A DNA stretch of 64,000 bases. Source: Actibacterium atlanticum (GTDB lineage Bacteria > Pseudomonadota > Alphaproteobacteria > Rhodobacterales > Rhodobacteraceae). Below the pieces are notes generated by a model that made no database searches, had not been told where the DNA came from, and saw only the letters and a list, made by a program, of their open reading frames with translations. Within the stretch, counting starts at the first letter, position 1. The number at the start of each line of letters is the position of its first letter. Location: NCBI RefSeq assembly GCF_000671395.1, contig NZ_AQQY01000002.1:1-64000 (forward strand). Direction: 5' to 3'. The position numbers were made by a program, and so were the translations under genes. Positions 7,898 to 16,694 of this stretch are shown here, in pieces.

Positions 7898-8353
7898 TCA
7901 GGATGTGCGCATTGCCTTACCCAGTGCCACGTCCAGCGCCTGCAAAAACCGCGACCGATCTGCCTTGGAGAACGCCTTGCCGCCGCCTTGGTGGAACGGG
8001 TCAGACGCGCGGATGTCTTGCATCAGGTCGCGGGTCGCCAGGCGAGGGCCGATGTTGGCCAGCGTGAACACCTCGCCATTGGGTTGGATCACCTGCGCGC
8101 CGGCTTTCAGGCAGCGATCCGCCAGCGGGATGTCAGACGTCACCACCACATCACCCGCGCCGCAATTGTCGGCGATCCATTTGTCGGCCTCGTCCGGACC
8201 AGCCTCGACGACCTTCAGAGTCACCAACGGGTTTTGCGACGGGCGCAGCCCGCCGTTGCAGACCAGAATCATCGGCACGCGCAGGCGGGTTGTCACGCGC
8301 TCGGCCTCGGCCTTTACCGGGCAGGCATCGGCGTCAATGTAGAGCGTGGTCAT
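7898..8353 (-). CDS. YaiI/YqxD-family (DUF188) protein
   Basis: The 151-residue product starts [17 protein letters not shown], the hallmark of this family, a PIN-like fold with acidic residues at the start. [13 protein letters not shown] and a C-terminal RSRFLQALD helix also fit. Members are widespread and of unproven function; a nuclease role has been suggested from the fold. Its ATG is one base past the stop of the upstream oxygenase gene, so the two form an operon. It converges with the methyltransferase gene, with three bases between them. Confidence 0.9.
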   Translation of the reverse strand: MTTLYIDADACPVKAEAERVTTRLRVPMILVCNGGLRPSQNPLVTLKVVEAGPDEADKWIADNCGAGDVVVTSDIPLADRCLKAGAQVIQPNGEVFTLANIGPRLATRDLMQDIRASDPFHQGGGKAFSKADRSRFLQALDVALGKAMRTS

Positions 8354-8354
8354 G

Positions 8355-8975
8355 TCACGCCCAGCTGTAGTTGAAGCTGACGCTGATCCGCTCTGCCTCG
8401 GCCATGTTCATCGGCACCTCATGGCGCAGCCAGCTTTCCCAAAGCAGCACGTCGCCGACCTGCGGTTTGACATAGATGAAGGTGCGGAAATCCTCGCGCG
8501 CGTCTTTGCGGCGGGCGGGGGCGGCCATCATCCGGGCCGAACGCGGGTCTTCCAGCTTCAGCGCGCTGGCCCCGTCGGGCATCGCCACATAGGTGGTGCC
8601 ACTGATGACCGAATGGGGGTGCAGGTGCGAGGAATGCGTGCCGCCCTCGGGCAGGATGTTGATCCACAGGTCTTCCAGCTGCAATTCGCGGCCATCCAGA
8701 TCGAACTCAAGGTCCTTGGCGAACTCGGCAACGTGCAGGTCCAGGGCCTTGACCAGATCGGCGAAGATCGGAAAGCGCCAGGGCAGGTCGGTCAGCGAGG
8801 CATAAGAGGTATAGCCGGGATAGGCGTTCTCTTCGCACCAAATCTGCCCGGCCTCGTCATCCTCGGCGATGGTGATGCACGAGGCATCCAGTTCCTCAGC
8901 GTCGATCTTGGGGCCATGCTCGGACAGCTTGGCGTGATAAAGGCGGGTCACGAAGAGAGATTTGATATCGGCCAT
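8355..8975 (-). CDS. Putative 2OG-Fe(II) oxygenase (TIGR02466-like)
   Basis: The 206-residue product has [18 protein letters not shown] around residues 113-130, with H119 and H121 as candidate iron ligands, and [12 protein letters not shown]...RISVSFN at the C-terminus, supplying H185 and the 2-oxoglutarate-binding R196. This arrangement matches the family of putative 2-oxoglutarate oxygenases of the jelly-roll fold, often linked to phytanoyl-dioxygenase-like enzymes in marine bacteria. The substrate is unknown. It is divergent from rpmC and first in a two-gene operon with the YaiI gene. Confidence 0.85.
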   Translation of the reverse strand: MADIKSLFVTRLYHAKLSEHGPKIDAEELDASCITIAEDDEAGQIWCEENAYPGYTSYASLTDLPWRFPIFADLVKALDLHVAEFAKDLEFDLDGRELQLEDLWINILPEGGTHSSHLHPHSVISGTTYVAMPDGASALKLEDPRSARMMAAPARRKDAREDFRTFIYVKPQVGDVLLWESWLRHEVPMNMAEAERISVSFNYSWA

Positions 8976-9063
8976 GGGGCTGTCTTAGCCTAGCGCGGCG
9001 AGTGAGGCGAGATTATATTACAGGCGAGGGCGCGGCTCTTTGCCCCGGAATTGCAAAGTTTTC

Positions 9064-9092
9064 CTTGCCCCGGCCCCCTATCCCCCTTATAG
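9064..9092 (+). promoter_or_regulatory. Promoter of the rpmC block
   Basis: CTTGCC (9064-9069), a 17-base spacer and TTATAG (9087-9092) form a good alphaproteobacterial sigma-70 promoter. It is 115 bases ahead of rpmC and is needed because the previous block is terminated at 6910. Confidence 0.65.
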
Positions 9093-9143
9093 AGCGGCAT
9101 CTCGCGAAACCCTGCCAAGGGAATCGCGTGTTTGTCATTGAAC

Positions 9144-9187
9144 CACCGGGTCTTATGTCACCCTGTCAAATCAGGGGCTGGCCGGTG
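9144..9187 (+). promoter_or_regulatory. Structured leader before rpmC
   Basis: CACCGG (9144-9149) can pair with CCGGTG (9182-9187), enclosing an inner hairpin CCCTG (9161-9165) with CAGGG (9172-9176). The structure ends 20 bases before the rpmC ATG and would lie in the transcript from the promoter at 9064. A role in feedback control by a ribosomal protein is possible but not shown. Confidence 0.4.
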
Positions 9188-9207
9188 TTTGAGAAAAGGA
9201 AAAGGCG

Positions 9208-9408
9208 ATGAACGCCCAAGAACTGCGTGACAAGACGCCCGAACAGCTCCGTGAGGAACTGGCGGCTCTTAAGAAAGAATCCTTCAACCTGCGTTTTCAG
9301 CAGGCGACCGGTGCCCTTGAAAACACTGCTCGTATGCGTGTCGTCCGTCGTGACGCTGCCCGCGTACTGACCGTGTTGAACCAAAAAGCTGCTGAAGCAG
9401 CAGAGTAA
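9208..9408 (+). CDS. rpmC: 50S ribosomal protein L29
   Basis: The 66-residue product is L29 ([34 protein letters not shown], then [17 protein letters not shown]). L29 is a helical protein at the tunnel exit beside L23. AAAGGAAAAGG precedes the start. It opens the longest block of the broken cluster, with rpsQ 15 bases downstream. Confidence 0.97.
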   Translation: MNAQELRDKTPEQLREELAALKKESFNLRFQQATGALENTARMRVVRRDAARVLTVLNQKAAEAAE

Positions 9409-9423
9409 GAGGAGCACTGACAA

Positions 9424-9651
9424 ATGCCCAAACGTATCCTGCAAGGCACCGTGACCAGCGACCAGAACGCACAAACCGTAACTGTTTCGGTTGAGCGTCG
9501 CTTCACACACCCTGTTCTGAAGAAAACCATCCGTAAGTCCAAAAAGTACCGGGCTCACGATGCGAACAACCAATTCAAAGTTGGTGACACCGTCCGTATC
9601 CAGGAATGTGCACCGATTTCGAAGACCAAACGCTGGGAAGTGATCGCCTAA
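9424..9651 (+). CDS. rpsQ: 30S ribosomal protein S17
   Basis: The 75-residue product fits S17 ([58 protein letters not shown]). S17 is a primary 16S rRNA-binding protein with an OB fold. A 74-base gap separates it from rplN, with no terminator, so read-through is expected. Confidence 0.97.
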   Translation: MPKRILQGTVTSDQNAQTVTVSVERRFTHPVLKKTIRKSKKYRAHDANNQFKVGDTVRIQECAPISKTKRWEVIA

Positions 9652-9725
9652 GTCAGGCGCTTACTGATCAGTATGATCGAAACCCTGGGGCATAACTTAA
9701 GTCCCCAAAGGTCGGGAGAAACCAC

Positions 9726-10094
9726 ATGATCCAGATGCAGACCAATCTGGATGTCGCTGATAACTCTGGCGCTCGCCGAGTTCAGTGCATCAAGGTTCTG
9801 GGTGGCTCCAAGCGTAAGTACGCTTCCGTAGGTGACGTTATTGTCGTCTCGGTTAAAGAAGCCATCCCGCGTGGTCGCGTTAAAAAAGGGGACGTCCGTA
9901 AGGCCGTCGTCGTACGCACTGCCAAAGAAGTCCGTCGTGAAGATGGCACCGCGATCCGCTTTGATCGCAACGCAGCCGTTATCCTGAACAACGCTGGCGA
10001 GCCCGTCGGCACCCGTATCTTCGGGCCGGTTGTTCGTGAGCTGCGCGCCAAGAACTTCATGAAGATCATCTCGCTCGCCCCGGAGGTGCTGTAA
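9726..10094 (+). CDS. rplN: 50S ribosomal protein L14
   Basis: The 122-residue product is L14 ([40 protein letters not shown]). It bridges the subunits and is the target of the RsfS silencing factor in other bacteria. GGGAGAAACCAC precedes the ATG. The gap to rplX is one base. Confidence 0.98.
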   Translation: MIQMQTNLDVADNSGARRVQCIKVLGGSKRKYASVGDVIVVSVKEAIPRGRVKKGDVRKAVVVRTAKEVRREDGTAIRFDRNAAVILNNAGEPVGTRIFGPVVRELRAKNFMKIISLAPEVL

Positions 10095-10095
10095 G

Positions 10096-10401
10096 ATGGC
10101 TGCTAAACTGAAAAAAGGCGACAAGGTCGTCGTACTGGCCGGTAAGGACAAGGGTAAAGAAGGCGAGATTTCGTCGGTAAACCCGAAGTCCGGCAAGGCC
10201 GTGGTTGATGGCATCAACATCGCCGTACGTCACACCCGCCAGTCCCAGAACAGCCAGGGCGGCCGCATCCCCACCGCGGTGCCGATCGACCTGAGCAACC
10301 TGGCTCTGCTTGACAGCAACGGCAAAGCAACCCGCGTTGGCTTCCGCGAGGAAGACGGCAAGAAGGTGCGTTTTGCAAAAACCACTGGGGAGGCCGTCTG
10401 A
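10096..10401 (+). CDS. rplX: 50S ribosomal protein L24
   Basis: The 101-residue product contains a KOW motif near the start ([21 protein letters not shown]), the L24 hallmark, and [12 protein letters not shown] in the middle. L24 initiates 50S assembly. Its stop overlaps the rplE start by one base (TGATG). Confidence 0.97.
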   Translation: MAAKLKKGDKVVVLAGKDKGKEGEISSVNPKSGKAVVDGINIAVRHTRQSQNSQGGRIPTAVPIDLSNLALLDSNGKATRVGFREEDGKKVRFAKTTGEAV

Positions 10402-10961
10402 TGTTGGATGCTGCAACTTATACCCCGCGCCTGAAGGCTCTGTATGCGGAATCGATCCGCGCTGAGCTGAAGGAAGAGTTTGGTTACAAGAACGACATGA
10501 TGATCCCGAAGCTCGACAAGATCGTGCTGAACATCGGGTGTGGTCGTGCCGCTGTTAAAGATACCAAAAAAGCCAAATCCGCTGTGGCTGATCTGACCGC
10601 GATTGCTGGTCAGCAGGCTTTGATGACAACCGCCAAGAACTCGATCGCTGGCTTCCGCGTGCGTGAAGGCATGCCGATGGGCGCCAAGGTGACCCTGCGC
10701 GGTGACCGTATGTTCGAATTCCTGGATCGTCTGATCACCATCGCGATGCCGCGTATCCGCGACTTCCGTGGTGTGAAGCCCAGCTTTGATGGTCGTGGCA
10801 ACTTTGCCACCGGTCTGAAAGAGCACATCGTGTTCCCCGAAATCGACTTTGATAAAGTTGATGAGCCTTGGGGCATGGATATCGTCATCGCAACCACCGC
10901 GAAAACTGACGCGGAAGCAAAGAGCCTGTTGAAGCATTTCAACATGCCCTTCAACGCTTAA
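10401..10961 (+). CDS. rplE: 50S ribosomal protein L5
   Basis: The 186-residue product matches L5, which binds 5S rRNA in the central protuberance ([47 protein letters not shown]). The length is standard. It is translationally coupled to rplX and followed by rpsN after 19 bases. Confidence 0.98.
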   Translation: MLDAATYTPRLKALYAESIRAELKEEFGYKNDMMIPKLDKIVLNIGCGRAAVKDTKKAKSAVADLTAIAGQQALMTTAKNSIAGFRVREGMPMGAKVTLRGDRMFEFLDRLITIAMPRIRDFRGVKPSFDGRGNFATGLKEHIVFPEIDFDKVDEPWGMDIVIATTAKTDAEAKSLLKHFNMPFNA

Positions 10962-10980
10962 GCCGCGGGAGAGAGAGAAC

Positions 10981-11286
10981 ATGGCTAAGAAAGCAATGGT
11001 CGAACGCGAAAAGAAGCGTCAGAAGCTGGTGGACAAATACGCTACCAAGCGTGCTGCGCTGAAAGAGATCGCGAACAACGAAGATCTGCCGATGGAAGAG
11101 CGTTTCAAAGCGCGTCTGAAACTGGCGAAACTGCCGCGCAACAGCTCGGCAACCCGACTGCACAACCGTTGTCAGCTGACCGGTCGTCCCCACGCTTACT
11201 ATCGTAAGCTGAAGGTCAGCCGTATCATGCTGCGGGAACTGGGCTCCAATGGCCAGATCCCCGGTATGGTTAAGTCGAGCTGGTAA
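10981..11286 (+). CDS. rpsN: 30S ribosomal protein S14
   Basis: The 101-residue product is the long, zinc-free S14 form: the CxxC pairs of the short form are absent, while [20 protein letters not shown] is present in full. S14 is a late-assembling head protein. GGGAGAGAGAAC precedes the ATG. Confidence 0.97.
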   Translation: MAKKAMVEREKKRQKLVDKYATKRAALKEIANNEDLPMEERFKARLKLAKLPRNSSATRLHNRCQLTGRPHAYYRKLKVSRIMLRELGSNGQIPGMVKSSW

Positions 11287-11298
11287 GGAGGGTTACTG

Positions 11299-11697
11299 AT
11301 GTCTATGAATGATCCTCTCGGCGATATGCTGACCCGTATCCGCAACGCACAACTACGTGGCAAGTCCACCGTGCGTACCCCGGCTTCGAAACTGCGTGCT
11401 TGGGTTCTGGATGTACTCCAGGACGAAGGCTACATCCGTGGTTACGAGAAGGTGGAAGGCAACCGTGGTCTGCCCGAAATCGAAATCAGCCTGAAGTATT
11501 ACGAAGGTATCCCGGTGATCCGCGAACTCAAGCGCGTATCTAAGCCTGGCCGTCGTGTGTACATGGGTACCAGTGACATCCCGTCGGTCCGTCAGGGCCT
11601 GGGCGTGTCGATTGTCTCCACGTCGAAAGGCGTGATGTCGGATGCATCTGCACGCTCTGCCAATGTTGGCGGCGAAGTGCTCTGCACTGTCTTCTAA
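11299..11697 (+). CDS. rpsH: 30S ribosomal protein S8
   Basis: The 132-residue product ([18 protein letters not shown]...) is S8, a central-domain assembly protein. The C-terminal [23 protein letters not shown] is diagnostic. The first ATG is preferred over the one two codons later because AGGAGGG lies 6 bases upstream. In enterics S8 also represses the spc operon; no obvious mimic of its site was identified here. Confidence 0.97.
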   Translation: MSMNDPLGDMLTRIRNAQLRGKSTVRTPASKLRAWVLDVLQDEGYIRGYEKVEGNRGLPEIEISLKYYEGIPVIRELKRVSKPGRRVYMGTSDIPSVRQGLGVSIVSTSKGVMSDASARSANVGGEVLCTVF

Positions 11698-11709
11698 GGA
11701 GGTCTGGCA

Positions 11710-12243
11710 ATGTCTCGTATTGGTAAGAAACCGGTCGAGCTGCCCAGTGGCGTTTCCGCTACTGTGTCGGGTCAGACCATCGAAGTTAAAGGTCCCAAAG
11801 CGACCCAAAGCTTCACCGCAACCGACGACGTGACCCTGTCCGTTGACGACAATGTTGTGACCATCACTCCTCGTGGCAGCTCCAAGCGCGCTCGCCAGCA
11901 GTGGGGTATGTCGCGCACCATGGTCGCCAATATGGTTCAGGGTGTCACAGGCGGTTTCAAGAAAGAGCTGGAAATCCAGGGTGTTGGTTATCGCGCCCAG
12001 ATGCAGGGCAACACCCTGAAGCTTTCTCTTGGCCTGTCGCACGAAGTTAACTTCGAAGTGCCCGCTGGTGTCACTGTCACCTGCCCCAAGCAGACCGAAA
12101 TCATCATCGAAGGTGATGACTCGCAGCTGGTTGGCCAGGTTGCCGCGAACATCCGCGAATGGCGTAAGCCCGAGCCCTATAAGGGCAAAGGTATCCGCTA
12201 TAAGGGCGAGTTCATCTTCCGTAAGGAAGGCAAGAAGAAGTAA
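11710..12243 (+). CDS. rplF: 50S ribosomal protein L6
   Basis: The 177-residue product has the duplicated L6 fold: [14 protein letters not shown] at the start and [26 protein letters not shown] at the C-terminus, which is strongly conserved. L6 sits near the factor-binding stalk base. It is 12 bases after rpsH and 11 before rplR. Confidence 0.98.
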   Translation: MSRIGKKPVELPSGVSATVSGQTIEVKGPKATQSFTATDDVTLSVDDNVVTITPRGSSKRARQQWGMSRTMVANMVQGVTGGFKKELEIQGVGYRAQMQGNTLKLSLGLSHEVNFEVPAGVTVTCPKQTEIIIEGDDSQLVGQVAANIREWRKPEPYKGKGIRYKGEFIFRKEGKKK

Positions 12244-12254
12244 GGACGCAGAAA

Positions 12255-12614
12255 ATGGCAAACAGCAAACGGGAACTGTTCCTCAAGCGCCGCCTGCGCG
12301 TTCGGAACAAACTGAAAAAGCGGAACGTCGGCGGCTTGCGCCTGTCGGTGCACCGTTCGAACAAGAACATCAGCGTGCAGCTGATCGACGATGTTCAGGG
12401 CGTGACCCTGGCTTCGGCCTCCTCGACCGAGAAGGATCTGGGCGTGGTTGGCACGAACAACGTCGAAGCAGCAGCCAAGGTGGGTGCGGCAATCGCCGAG
12501 CGCGCCAAGAAAGCCGGTGTCGAAGAATGTTACTTCGACCGTGGCGGCTTTCTGTTTCACGGCAAGGTGAAGGCTCTGGCCGACGCTGCGCGTGAAGGCG
12601 GTCTGAAGTTCTAA
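12255..12614 (+). CDS. rplR: 50S ribosomal protein L18
   Basis: The 119-residue product is L18 ([61 protein letters not shown]). It binds 5S rRNA with L5. A 107-base gap with strong hairpins separates it from rpsE, unusual inside an spc operon. Confidence 0.97.
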   Translation: MANSKRELFLKRRLRVRNKLKKRNVGGLRLSVHRSNKNISVQLIDDVQGVTLASASSTEKDLGVVGTNNVEAAAKVGAAIAERAKKAGVEECYFDRGGFLFHGKVKALADAAREGGLKF

Positions 12615-12623
12615 ACATCTTGA

Positions 12624-12659
12624 GGGCGGCGTTCACGCGCCGCCCCGATGATCCGGGGC
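12624..12659 (+). promoter_or_regulatory. Competing hairpins between rplR and rpsE
   Basis: GGGCGGCG (12624-12631) pairs with CGCCGCCC (12638-12645). GCCCCG (12642-12647) pairs with CGGGGC (12654-12659). The two stems overlap and are mutually exclusive. There is no T-run, so the structure could be a processing or pausing site and not a terminator. Confidence 0.4.
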
Positions 12660-12721
12660 GCTTGCGTCACTGGGATCGAATTTAACGGCGCCAAAGCGCC
12701 ACCTTAAAAAGGACTGTCCAA

Positions 12722-13300
12722 ATGGCAGAACGTGAAAATCGCCGGGGCCGCGGTCGCAACCGCGAAGAAGAAAACCCGGAATTCGCCGATCGTCTGGTTG
12801 CGATCAACCGTGTTTCGAAAACCGTAAAAGGTGGTAAGCGCTTTGGCTTTGCTGCTCTGGTTGTTGTTGGTGACCAAAAAGGTCGCGTGGGCTTTGGCAA
12901 AGGTAAAGCCAAAGAGGTACCCGAGGCGATCCGCAAGGCAACCGAACAAGCCAAGCGTCAGCTGATCCGCGTGCCGCTGCGCGAAGGCCGCACCCTGCAC
13001 CACGACATCGAAGGTCGTCATGGCGCTGGTAAAGTGATCATGCGTACCGCACCTGAAGGTACCGGGATCATCGCCGGTGGTCCGATGCGTGCCGTGTTCG
13101 AAATGCTGGGCGTGAAAGACGTGGTTTCCAAGTCGATCGGCTCGCAGAACCCCTACAACATGATCCGCGCGACCCTGAACGGCCTGACCAAAGAAAGCTC
13201 GCCGCGCCAGGTTGCACAGCGTCGTGGTAAAAAGGTTGCTGACATCCTGAACAAGGGTGAAGCACCGGCTGCTGCGGCTGAAGAAACCGCAGACGCATAA
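12722..13300 (+). CDS. rpsE: 30S ribosomal protein S5
   Basis: The 192-residue product has the double-stranded RNA-binding-like N-terminal domain (about residues 20-85: [31 protein letters not shown]) and the S5 core [42 protein letters not shown]5 takes part in decoding fidelity. The C-terminus has a short Ala/Glu-rich tail. rpmD follows after 12 bases. Confidence 0.97.
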   Translation: MAERENRRGRGRNREEENPEFADRLVAINRVSKTVKGGKRFGFAALVVVGDQKGRVGFGKGKAKEVPEAIRKATEQAKRQLIRVPLREGRTLHHDIEGRHGAGKVIMRTAPEGTGIIAGGPMRAVFEMLGVKDVVSKSIGSQNPYNMIRATLNGLTKESSPRQVAQRRGKKVADILNKGEAPAAAAEETADA

Positions 13301-13312
13301 GGAGACGGATTT

Positions 13313-13498
13313 ATGGGTACCATCGTCGTAAAACAGATCGGCTCGCCGATCCGCCGCCCCGCCAAACAGCGTCAAACCCTGATTGGCCTTGGCCTGAACA
13401 AAATGAACAAAACCCGCGAGCTGGAAGACACCCCGGCCGTGCGTGGCATGATCGCCAAGATCCCCCACATGGTAGAGATCATCGAAGAGCGCGACTAA
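13313..13498 (+). CDS. rpmD: 50S ribosomal protein L30
   Basis: The 61-residue product is L30 ([44 protein letters not shown]). It is the last gene of its block; a strong terminator begins 23 bases after the stop. rplO, normally adjacent, is about 2.6 kb downstream. Confidence 0.97.
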   Translation: MGTIVVKQIGSPIRRPAKQRQTLIGLGLNKMNKTRELEDTPAVRGMIAKIPHMVEIIEERD

Positions 13499-13520
13499 GC
13501 GATTTTCGAGATTATATTTT

Positions 13521-13554
13521 ACGCCCCGCAGGAAACTGCGGGGCGTTTTTGTTT
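13521..13554 (+). terminator. Intrinsic terminator after rpmD
   Basis: ACGCCCCGCAG (13521-13531) pairs perfectly with CTGCGGGGCGT (13536-13546) around a GAAA tetraloop, followed by TTTTTGTTT. It is a very strong terminator and also faces the end of the convergent gene at 13578. Confidence 0.93.
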
Positions 13555-13577
13555 GAGCCTGTGCGGCGCAAGGCCCA

Positions 13578-14438
13578 TCAGAAAAGGATAAGCAGATCGT
13601 CGATCGAGGCTTGAGAGGTCGGGGCAAACACAAATTCAACGGCATCTACCGAATCGAACTGGTAGCCGAGTTCGTAATACTGGGATTCGCTGTTGTGGGC
13701 GGAAAAGTATGCTCGGCCTACTTCAACTCCGTCATCGTACCCGACAACTGTTACATAGAGCTCTTCTTCCCATGCGGCTGACATGTGAAAAGACTCGAAA
13801 TCAAAGTTCGTGCCATCTTCGGTCCAGAAGTAAGCTGCTTCTCCAGCACTGTTATAAATGGCAACAGATCCGCTTTCCGTCAGAAAACCAGACTCGGATT
13901 GTGCCTCATCCGTTTCAAGAAATGCAAAGTTAGACCAGCTTAGCCCACCGTAACCATCGGGCATCCAGTCGGTATCGCTGTCAGGTGAAGACAAGGTTTC
14001 GAAGTCCAGCCGGTCTTCTTCAAAATAGAAGTCGTCGGCACCGATTTGGAGAATGTTGTAGTAATTCTTCAAAAGAACCGAGTTGTCACCAGCTTCGATC
14101 AAGACGCCTTCGGCCGTCAACGAAAAGTCGAGATCGCTTAAATCGCTTACGCCAATCCGGGAAAGATCAATTTTATCATACGAACCCCCATCCCAATCGA
14201 GAAACACTGTGTGGCTTTGGTCCGCGGCAAGTTCGAGGATATCTGGATTGCCGGAGCTAGAAAAAAAGTAATTGAGTCCTCCGGTCACCATGAAAACGTC
14301 ATTGCCAGATCCGCCGGAATAAAAGTTGAAAATCCCGGCACCTTCATACCGCGCGTCGCCGGAGCTTTTTATGAAGAAATTGAACCACCCGTTTCCGTAA
14401 TAGGTGGAGTCGTCACCGACGTAATTTACCAAACCCAT
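13578..14438 (-). CDS. Secreted RTX-like protein with C-terminal beta-sandwich domain
   Basis: The 286-residue product has no signal peptide. Residues 1-140 are rich in Gly, Asp, Ser and aromatics and contain a degenerate RTX-like stretch (SGGSGNDVFMVTGG near 41-54; DWDGGSYDKIDLSRI near 81-95). From about residue 145 a second domain (DFETL...PDGYGGLSWSNFAFL...IDDLLI) resembles the beta-sandwich seen in PEP-CTERM-type exported proteins. No sorting tail follows. Type I export is likely. The ATG at 14438 has GGAGAG just upstream. The gene looks AT-richer than the ribosomal genes, which suggests transfer. Confidence 0.65.
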   Translation of the reverse strand: MGLVNYVGDDSTYYGNGWFNFFIKSSGDARYEGAGIFNFYSGGSGNDVFMVTGGLNYFFSSSGNPDILELAADQSHTVFLDWDGGSYDKIDLSRIGVSDLSDLDFSLTAEGVLIEAGDNSVLLKNYYNILQIGADDFYFEEDRLDFETLSSPDSDTDWMPDGYGGLSWSNFAFLETDEAQSESGFLTESGSVAIYNSAGEAAYFWTEDGTNFDFESFHMSAAWEEELYVTVVGYDDGVEVGRAYFSAHNSESQYYELGYQFDSVDAVEFVFAPTSQASIDDLLILF

Positions 14439-14628
14439 TTCAACTCTCCAATAGTTATAGCTTTGACGAATGTTTGAAACCTGTGATTGCACTAATACGA
14501 GTGTGTCGCAACACCTACCGATGTCGCACTGATTGCGCTGCTCAGTCGAATGACATTTTTGTTTCACTTCGGAAATACGCTGAATGCTGCATTGCAGAAA
14601 ATGCATGGCGGGCAGACCGAAACGGCAT

Positions 14629-14657
14629 TTGTTAGCGCTGACCTGTCGGTCTATCTA
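14629..14657 (+). promoter_or_regulatory. Promoter of the DUF1127 gene
   Basis: TTGTTA (14629-14634), a 17-base spacer and TATCTA (14652-14657) lie 67 bases ahead of the DUF1127 ATG. The rest of the 286-base gap back to 14438 shows no further clear signal. Confidence 0.5.
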
Positions 14658-14724
14658 TGAGGCAGGGAGAGGAAATTAGATCAACGCTGGGACTTACCGC
14701 CCGCTCCTCTGAAAGGTACTTACT

Positions 14725-14940
14725 ATGGCACATGCAATCCAATCCGCCGGTCTGGGCCAGTTCATCACTGCCAACGTCCGCAAAACTGTGGAAGATCTGA
14801 AAGCCGCCATTGAGGCGCGCAAGACCTATGCAAACATCGTACACGAGCTGAATAGCCTCAGCGATCGTGAACTGGATGATCTGGGCGTACGTCGCACTGA
14901 AATCCCGAACATCGCGCACGAGCACGCCTACGGCGCCTAA
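14725..14940 (+). CDS. DUF1127 (YjiS-like) small protein
   Basis: The 71-residue product ends in the DUF1127 signature: ELNSLSDRELDDLGVRRTEIPNIAHEHAYG. These short, arginine-containing alphaproteobacterial proteins are often stress- or growth-phase-regulated. In Agrobacterium and Rhodobacter, members affect RNA turnover and phosphate or stress responses. The ATG at 14725 follows GAAAGG. It stands alone, with its own promoter and terminator. Confidence 0.9.
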   Translation: MAHAIQSAGLGQFITANVRKTVEDLKAAIEARKTYANIVHELNSLSDRELDDLGVRRTEIPNIAHEHAYGA

Positions 14941-14963
14941 GCGCTTATTACGATCCGAGTTCA

Positions 14964-14994
14964 ACGCCCCGCCGATGCGGGGCGTTTTGTGTTT
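14964..14994 (+). terminator. Intrinsic terminator after the DUF1127 gene
   Basis: ACGCCCCGC (14964-14972) pairs with GCGGGGCGT (14977-14985) around CGAT, then TTTTGTGTTTG. It closes the monocistronic DUF1127 unit. Confidence 0.9.
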
Positions 14995-15079
14995 GTGGAT
15001 CATCGCAACACCCGTCGCCTTTCATCCCTTAAGAAGTCTCCCGGAAGGTGTCTGAGGTGTTGGCAGCGCTTTCTCAGGG

Positions 15080-15110
15080 TTGTGCCCTTTGCCCTTTGGG
15101 CCCACTATAC
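15080..15110 (+). promoter_or_regulatory. Promoter placed directly before a start codon
   Basis: CTATAC (15105-15110) is a good -10 box; TTGTGC (15080-15085), 19 bases upstream, is a possible -35. The ATG of the next gene is at 15119, only 9 bases past the -10, so transcription would start at or within a base or two of the start codon. The predicted message is essentially leaderless. Confidence 0.45.
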
Positions 15111-15118
15111 ACCCCACC

Positions 15119-15946
15119 ATGCCACCTAAGCCCCGCGTACAACTTGCCCTGACGTCTCCGCTTGCAACGCATAGTTGGGAGTTTGGGCGGCTTGCACTGC
15201 AGGTTTTGTACGATGCCGATCCACGACTGCACCCTGAACGCGTAGGCCTGAATGACACGGACCTGCGCAAAAAGCTGCCTTGTGACACAGTTGAGGATGT
15301 TAAACCCCTATGGGCCGTCGGTGCCGAAGATTGGGGAGAGCAACCAGAAAGCGTTGCTTCTGACTTGCATTGGCGTCGTGCTAAGCCGTTGCAGGCAAGG
15401 GGTGCATTTGGTCATTTAGGGAAGACTCTTAAGGGCAATCTACTTCCAGCATTTGTTAGATTGACCTGTAATTATCGACCGGATGTTGACCTGTTGCAGC
15501 CATTCAAGGCCTGGTGTCGCCTTTATAAACCGACCCAAGCTTACCTCCACTACGTTGGCGCGCCAGAGTTGGAACCAGACTACAGCTACACCATTACCCC
15601 AGAGCAGATTAAAAGTGGATATCGCTCTCCGGAAATGGTCCAAAAAGATGCATGGAGCAGTTTTATTCGGGGCACTTTCGGACCGCTTCGGAGGCAGAAG
15701 ACCCTCAACCTTGGGTGGGTGAACTACTTCCCGAAAGAGTTTGTTCAAAATGGAATGCCTGAGGAACTGGAAGCGATCGGTGTGACCGTTGAGCCCTTCG
15801 CCGAAGGGTATATCCTGCAACTCGGGCCGTCACTGGGGGATGTCAAAACTGACTTCAGGACGTTTTCTGAACTCAGGCATCAAGCCAAAGGCGTGCTGGG
15901 ACGTGAGAGGTTTGTGATCGAAGAAGAGCCGCTGCTGACGGGCTAG
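15119..15946 (+). CDS. Hypothetical protein, possibly immunity-like
   Basis: The 275-residue soluble product is not one I recognise with confidence. The segment LNLGWVNYFPKEFVQNGMPEELEAIGVTVEPFAEGYIL near the C-terminus resembles the G-W-x-x-Y-x-P pattern of type VI effector immunity proteins (Imm52-like), but this is a weak recollection. The ATG at 15119 is chosen because a promoter-like -10 box lies just upstream; the frame could be extended to a TTG at 15080, but that would overlap the promoter. There is no Shine-Dalgarno sequence. Base composition is lower in GC than in the ribosomal genes on either side. Confidence 0.6.
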   Translation: MPPKPRVQLALTSPLATHSWEFGRLALQVLYDADPRLHPERVGLNDTDLRKKLPCDTVEDVKPLWAVGAEDWGEQPESVASDLHWRRAKPLQARGAFGHLGKTLKGNLLPAFVRLTCNYRPDVDLLQPFKAWCRLYKPTQAYLHYVGAPELEPDYSYTITPEQIKSGYRSPEMVQKDAWSSFIRGTFGPLRRQKTLNLGWVNYFPKEFVQNGMPEELEAIGVTVEPFAEGYILQLGPSLGDVKTDFRTFSELRHQAKGVLGRERFVIEEEPLLTG

Positions 15947-15988
15947 GGGGCACCGCAGAGGGGTGCCATCACGTTGCGCGTCGGGGTG

Positions 15989-16017
15989 CTTGCATGGTTG
16001 GGTGGTGTCGTTTATAC
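15989..16017 (+). promoter_or_regulatory. Promoter of the rplO block
   Basis: CTTGCA (15989-15994), a 17-base spacer and TTATAC (16012-16017) make a strong sigma-70 promoter 97 bases ahead of rplO. The leader contains TGGCCC (16070-16075) pairing with GGGCCA (16088-16093). This promoter would restart transcription after the terminator at 13521. Confidence 0.65.
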
Positions 16018-16114
16018 GCACCCGGTGATCTGAACAGGTCGCAGAATCAACAATCAGAAAAGCCGTGGCTGGCCCGTTACGCTTCGTGGGCCACATCCGG
16101 CAAGGAGAAGCGAT

Positions 16115-16588
16115 ATGAAATTGCATGAACTGCGCGACAATCCTGGCGCAACCAAACCCCGCAAACGCATTGGTCGTGGTCCCGGTTCGGGCACTGGTAA
16201 AACCGGTGGCCGTGGTATCAAAGGTCAAAAGTCGCGTTCGGGTGTGGCCATCAAAGGCTTTGAAGGCGGCCAGATGCCGCTCTACCAGCGTCTTCCTAAG
16301 CGTGGCTTCAACAAGCCCAACCGCAAGAAGTTCGCTGTTGTGAACCTGGGCCTGATCCAGAAATTCATCGACGCTGGCAAGCTGGACGCCGGTTCGGACA
16401 TCACCGAAGACGCTCTGGTCGCTTCGGGCTTGGTGCGCCGCAAACTGGACGGTGTGCGCGTTCTGGCCAAGGGTGAGATCACCGCCAAGGTGACCCTACA
16501 GGTCACCGGCGCTTCGAAGTCGGCTGTTGAAGCTGTCGAAAAAGCTGGCGGTTCGCTTTCGGTCACGGCTGCGGCAGCGGCTGAATAA
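16115..16588 (+). CDS. rplO: 50S ribosomal protein L15
   Basis: The 157-residue product is L15 ([43 protein letters not shown]), whose basic, glycine-rich N-terminal arm reaches deep into 23S rRNA. AAGGAGAAGCG precedes the ATG. It is the first gene of its block, with secY 106 bases downstream. Confidence 0.97.
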   Translation: MKLHELRDNPGATKPRKRIGRGPGSGTGKTGGRGIKGQKSRSGVAIKGFEGGQMPLYQRLPKRGFNKPNRKKFAVVNLGLIQKFIDAGKLDAGSDITEDALVASGLVRRKLDGVRVLAKGEITAKVTLQVTGASKSAVEAVEKAGGSLSVTAAAAAE

Positions 16589-16639
16589 GACCTTGTGAGC
16601 GGCGCCAAGGCCGCTTACATCGGTTTCAAGTTTTCCAAG

Positions 16640-16679
16640 CGCCGCCTGACCGGAAAACGGTTTGGCGGCGTTTCAGTTT
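16640..16679 (+). promoter_or_regulatory. Hairpin with short T-run between rplO and secY
   Basis: CGCCGCC (16640-16646) pairs with GGCGGCG (16664-16670), with an inner ACCG/CGGT stem, followed by TTTCAGTTT. It could act as a partial terminator, lowering secY and adk expression relative to rplO. Confidence 0.5.
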
Positions 16680-16694
16680 GAAAGACAGGGCAAT

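Noticed and set aside
11353-12261. 302-codon minus-strand frame over rpsH and rplF
   Set aside because: Same reason: antisense to ribosomal genes, no ribosome binding site.
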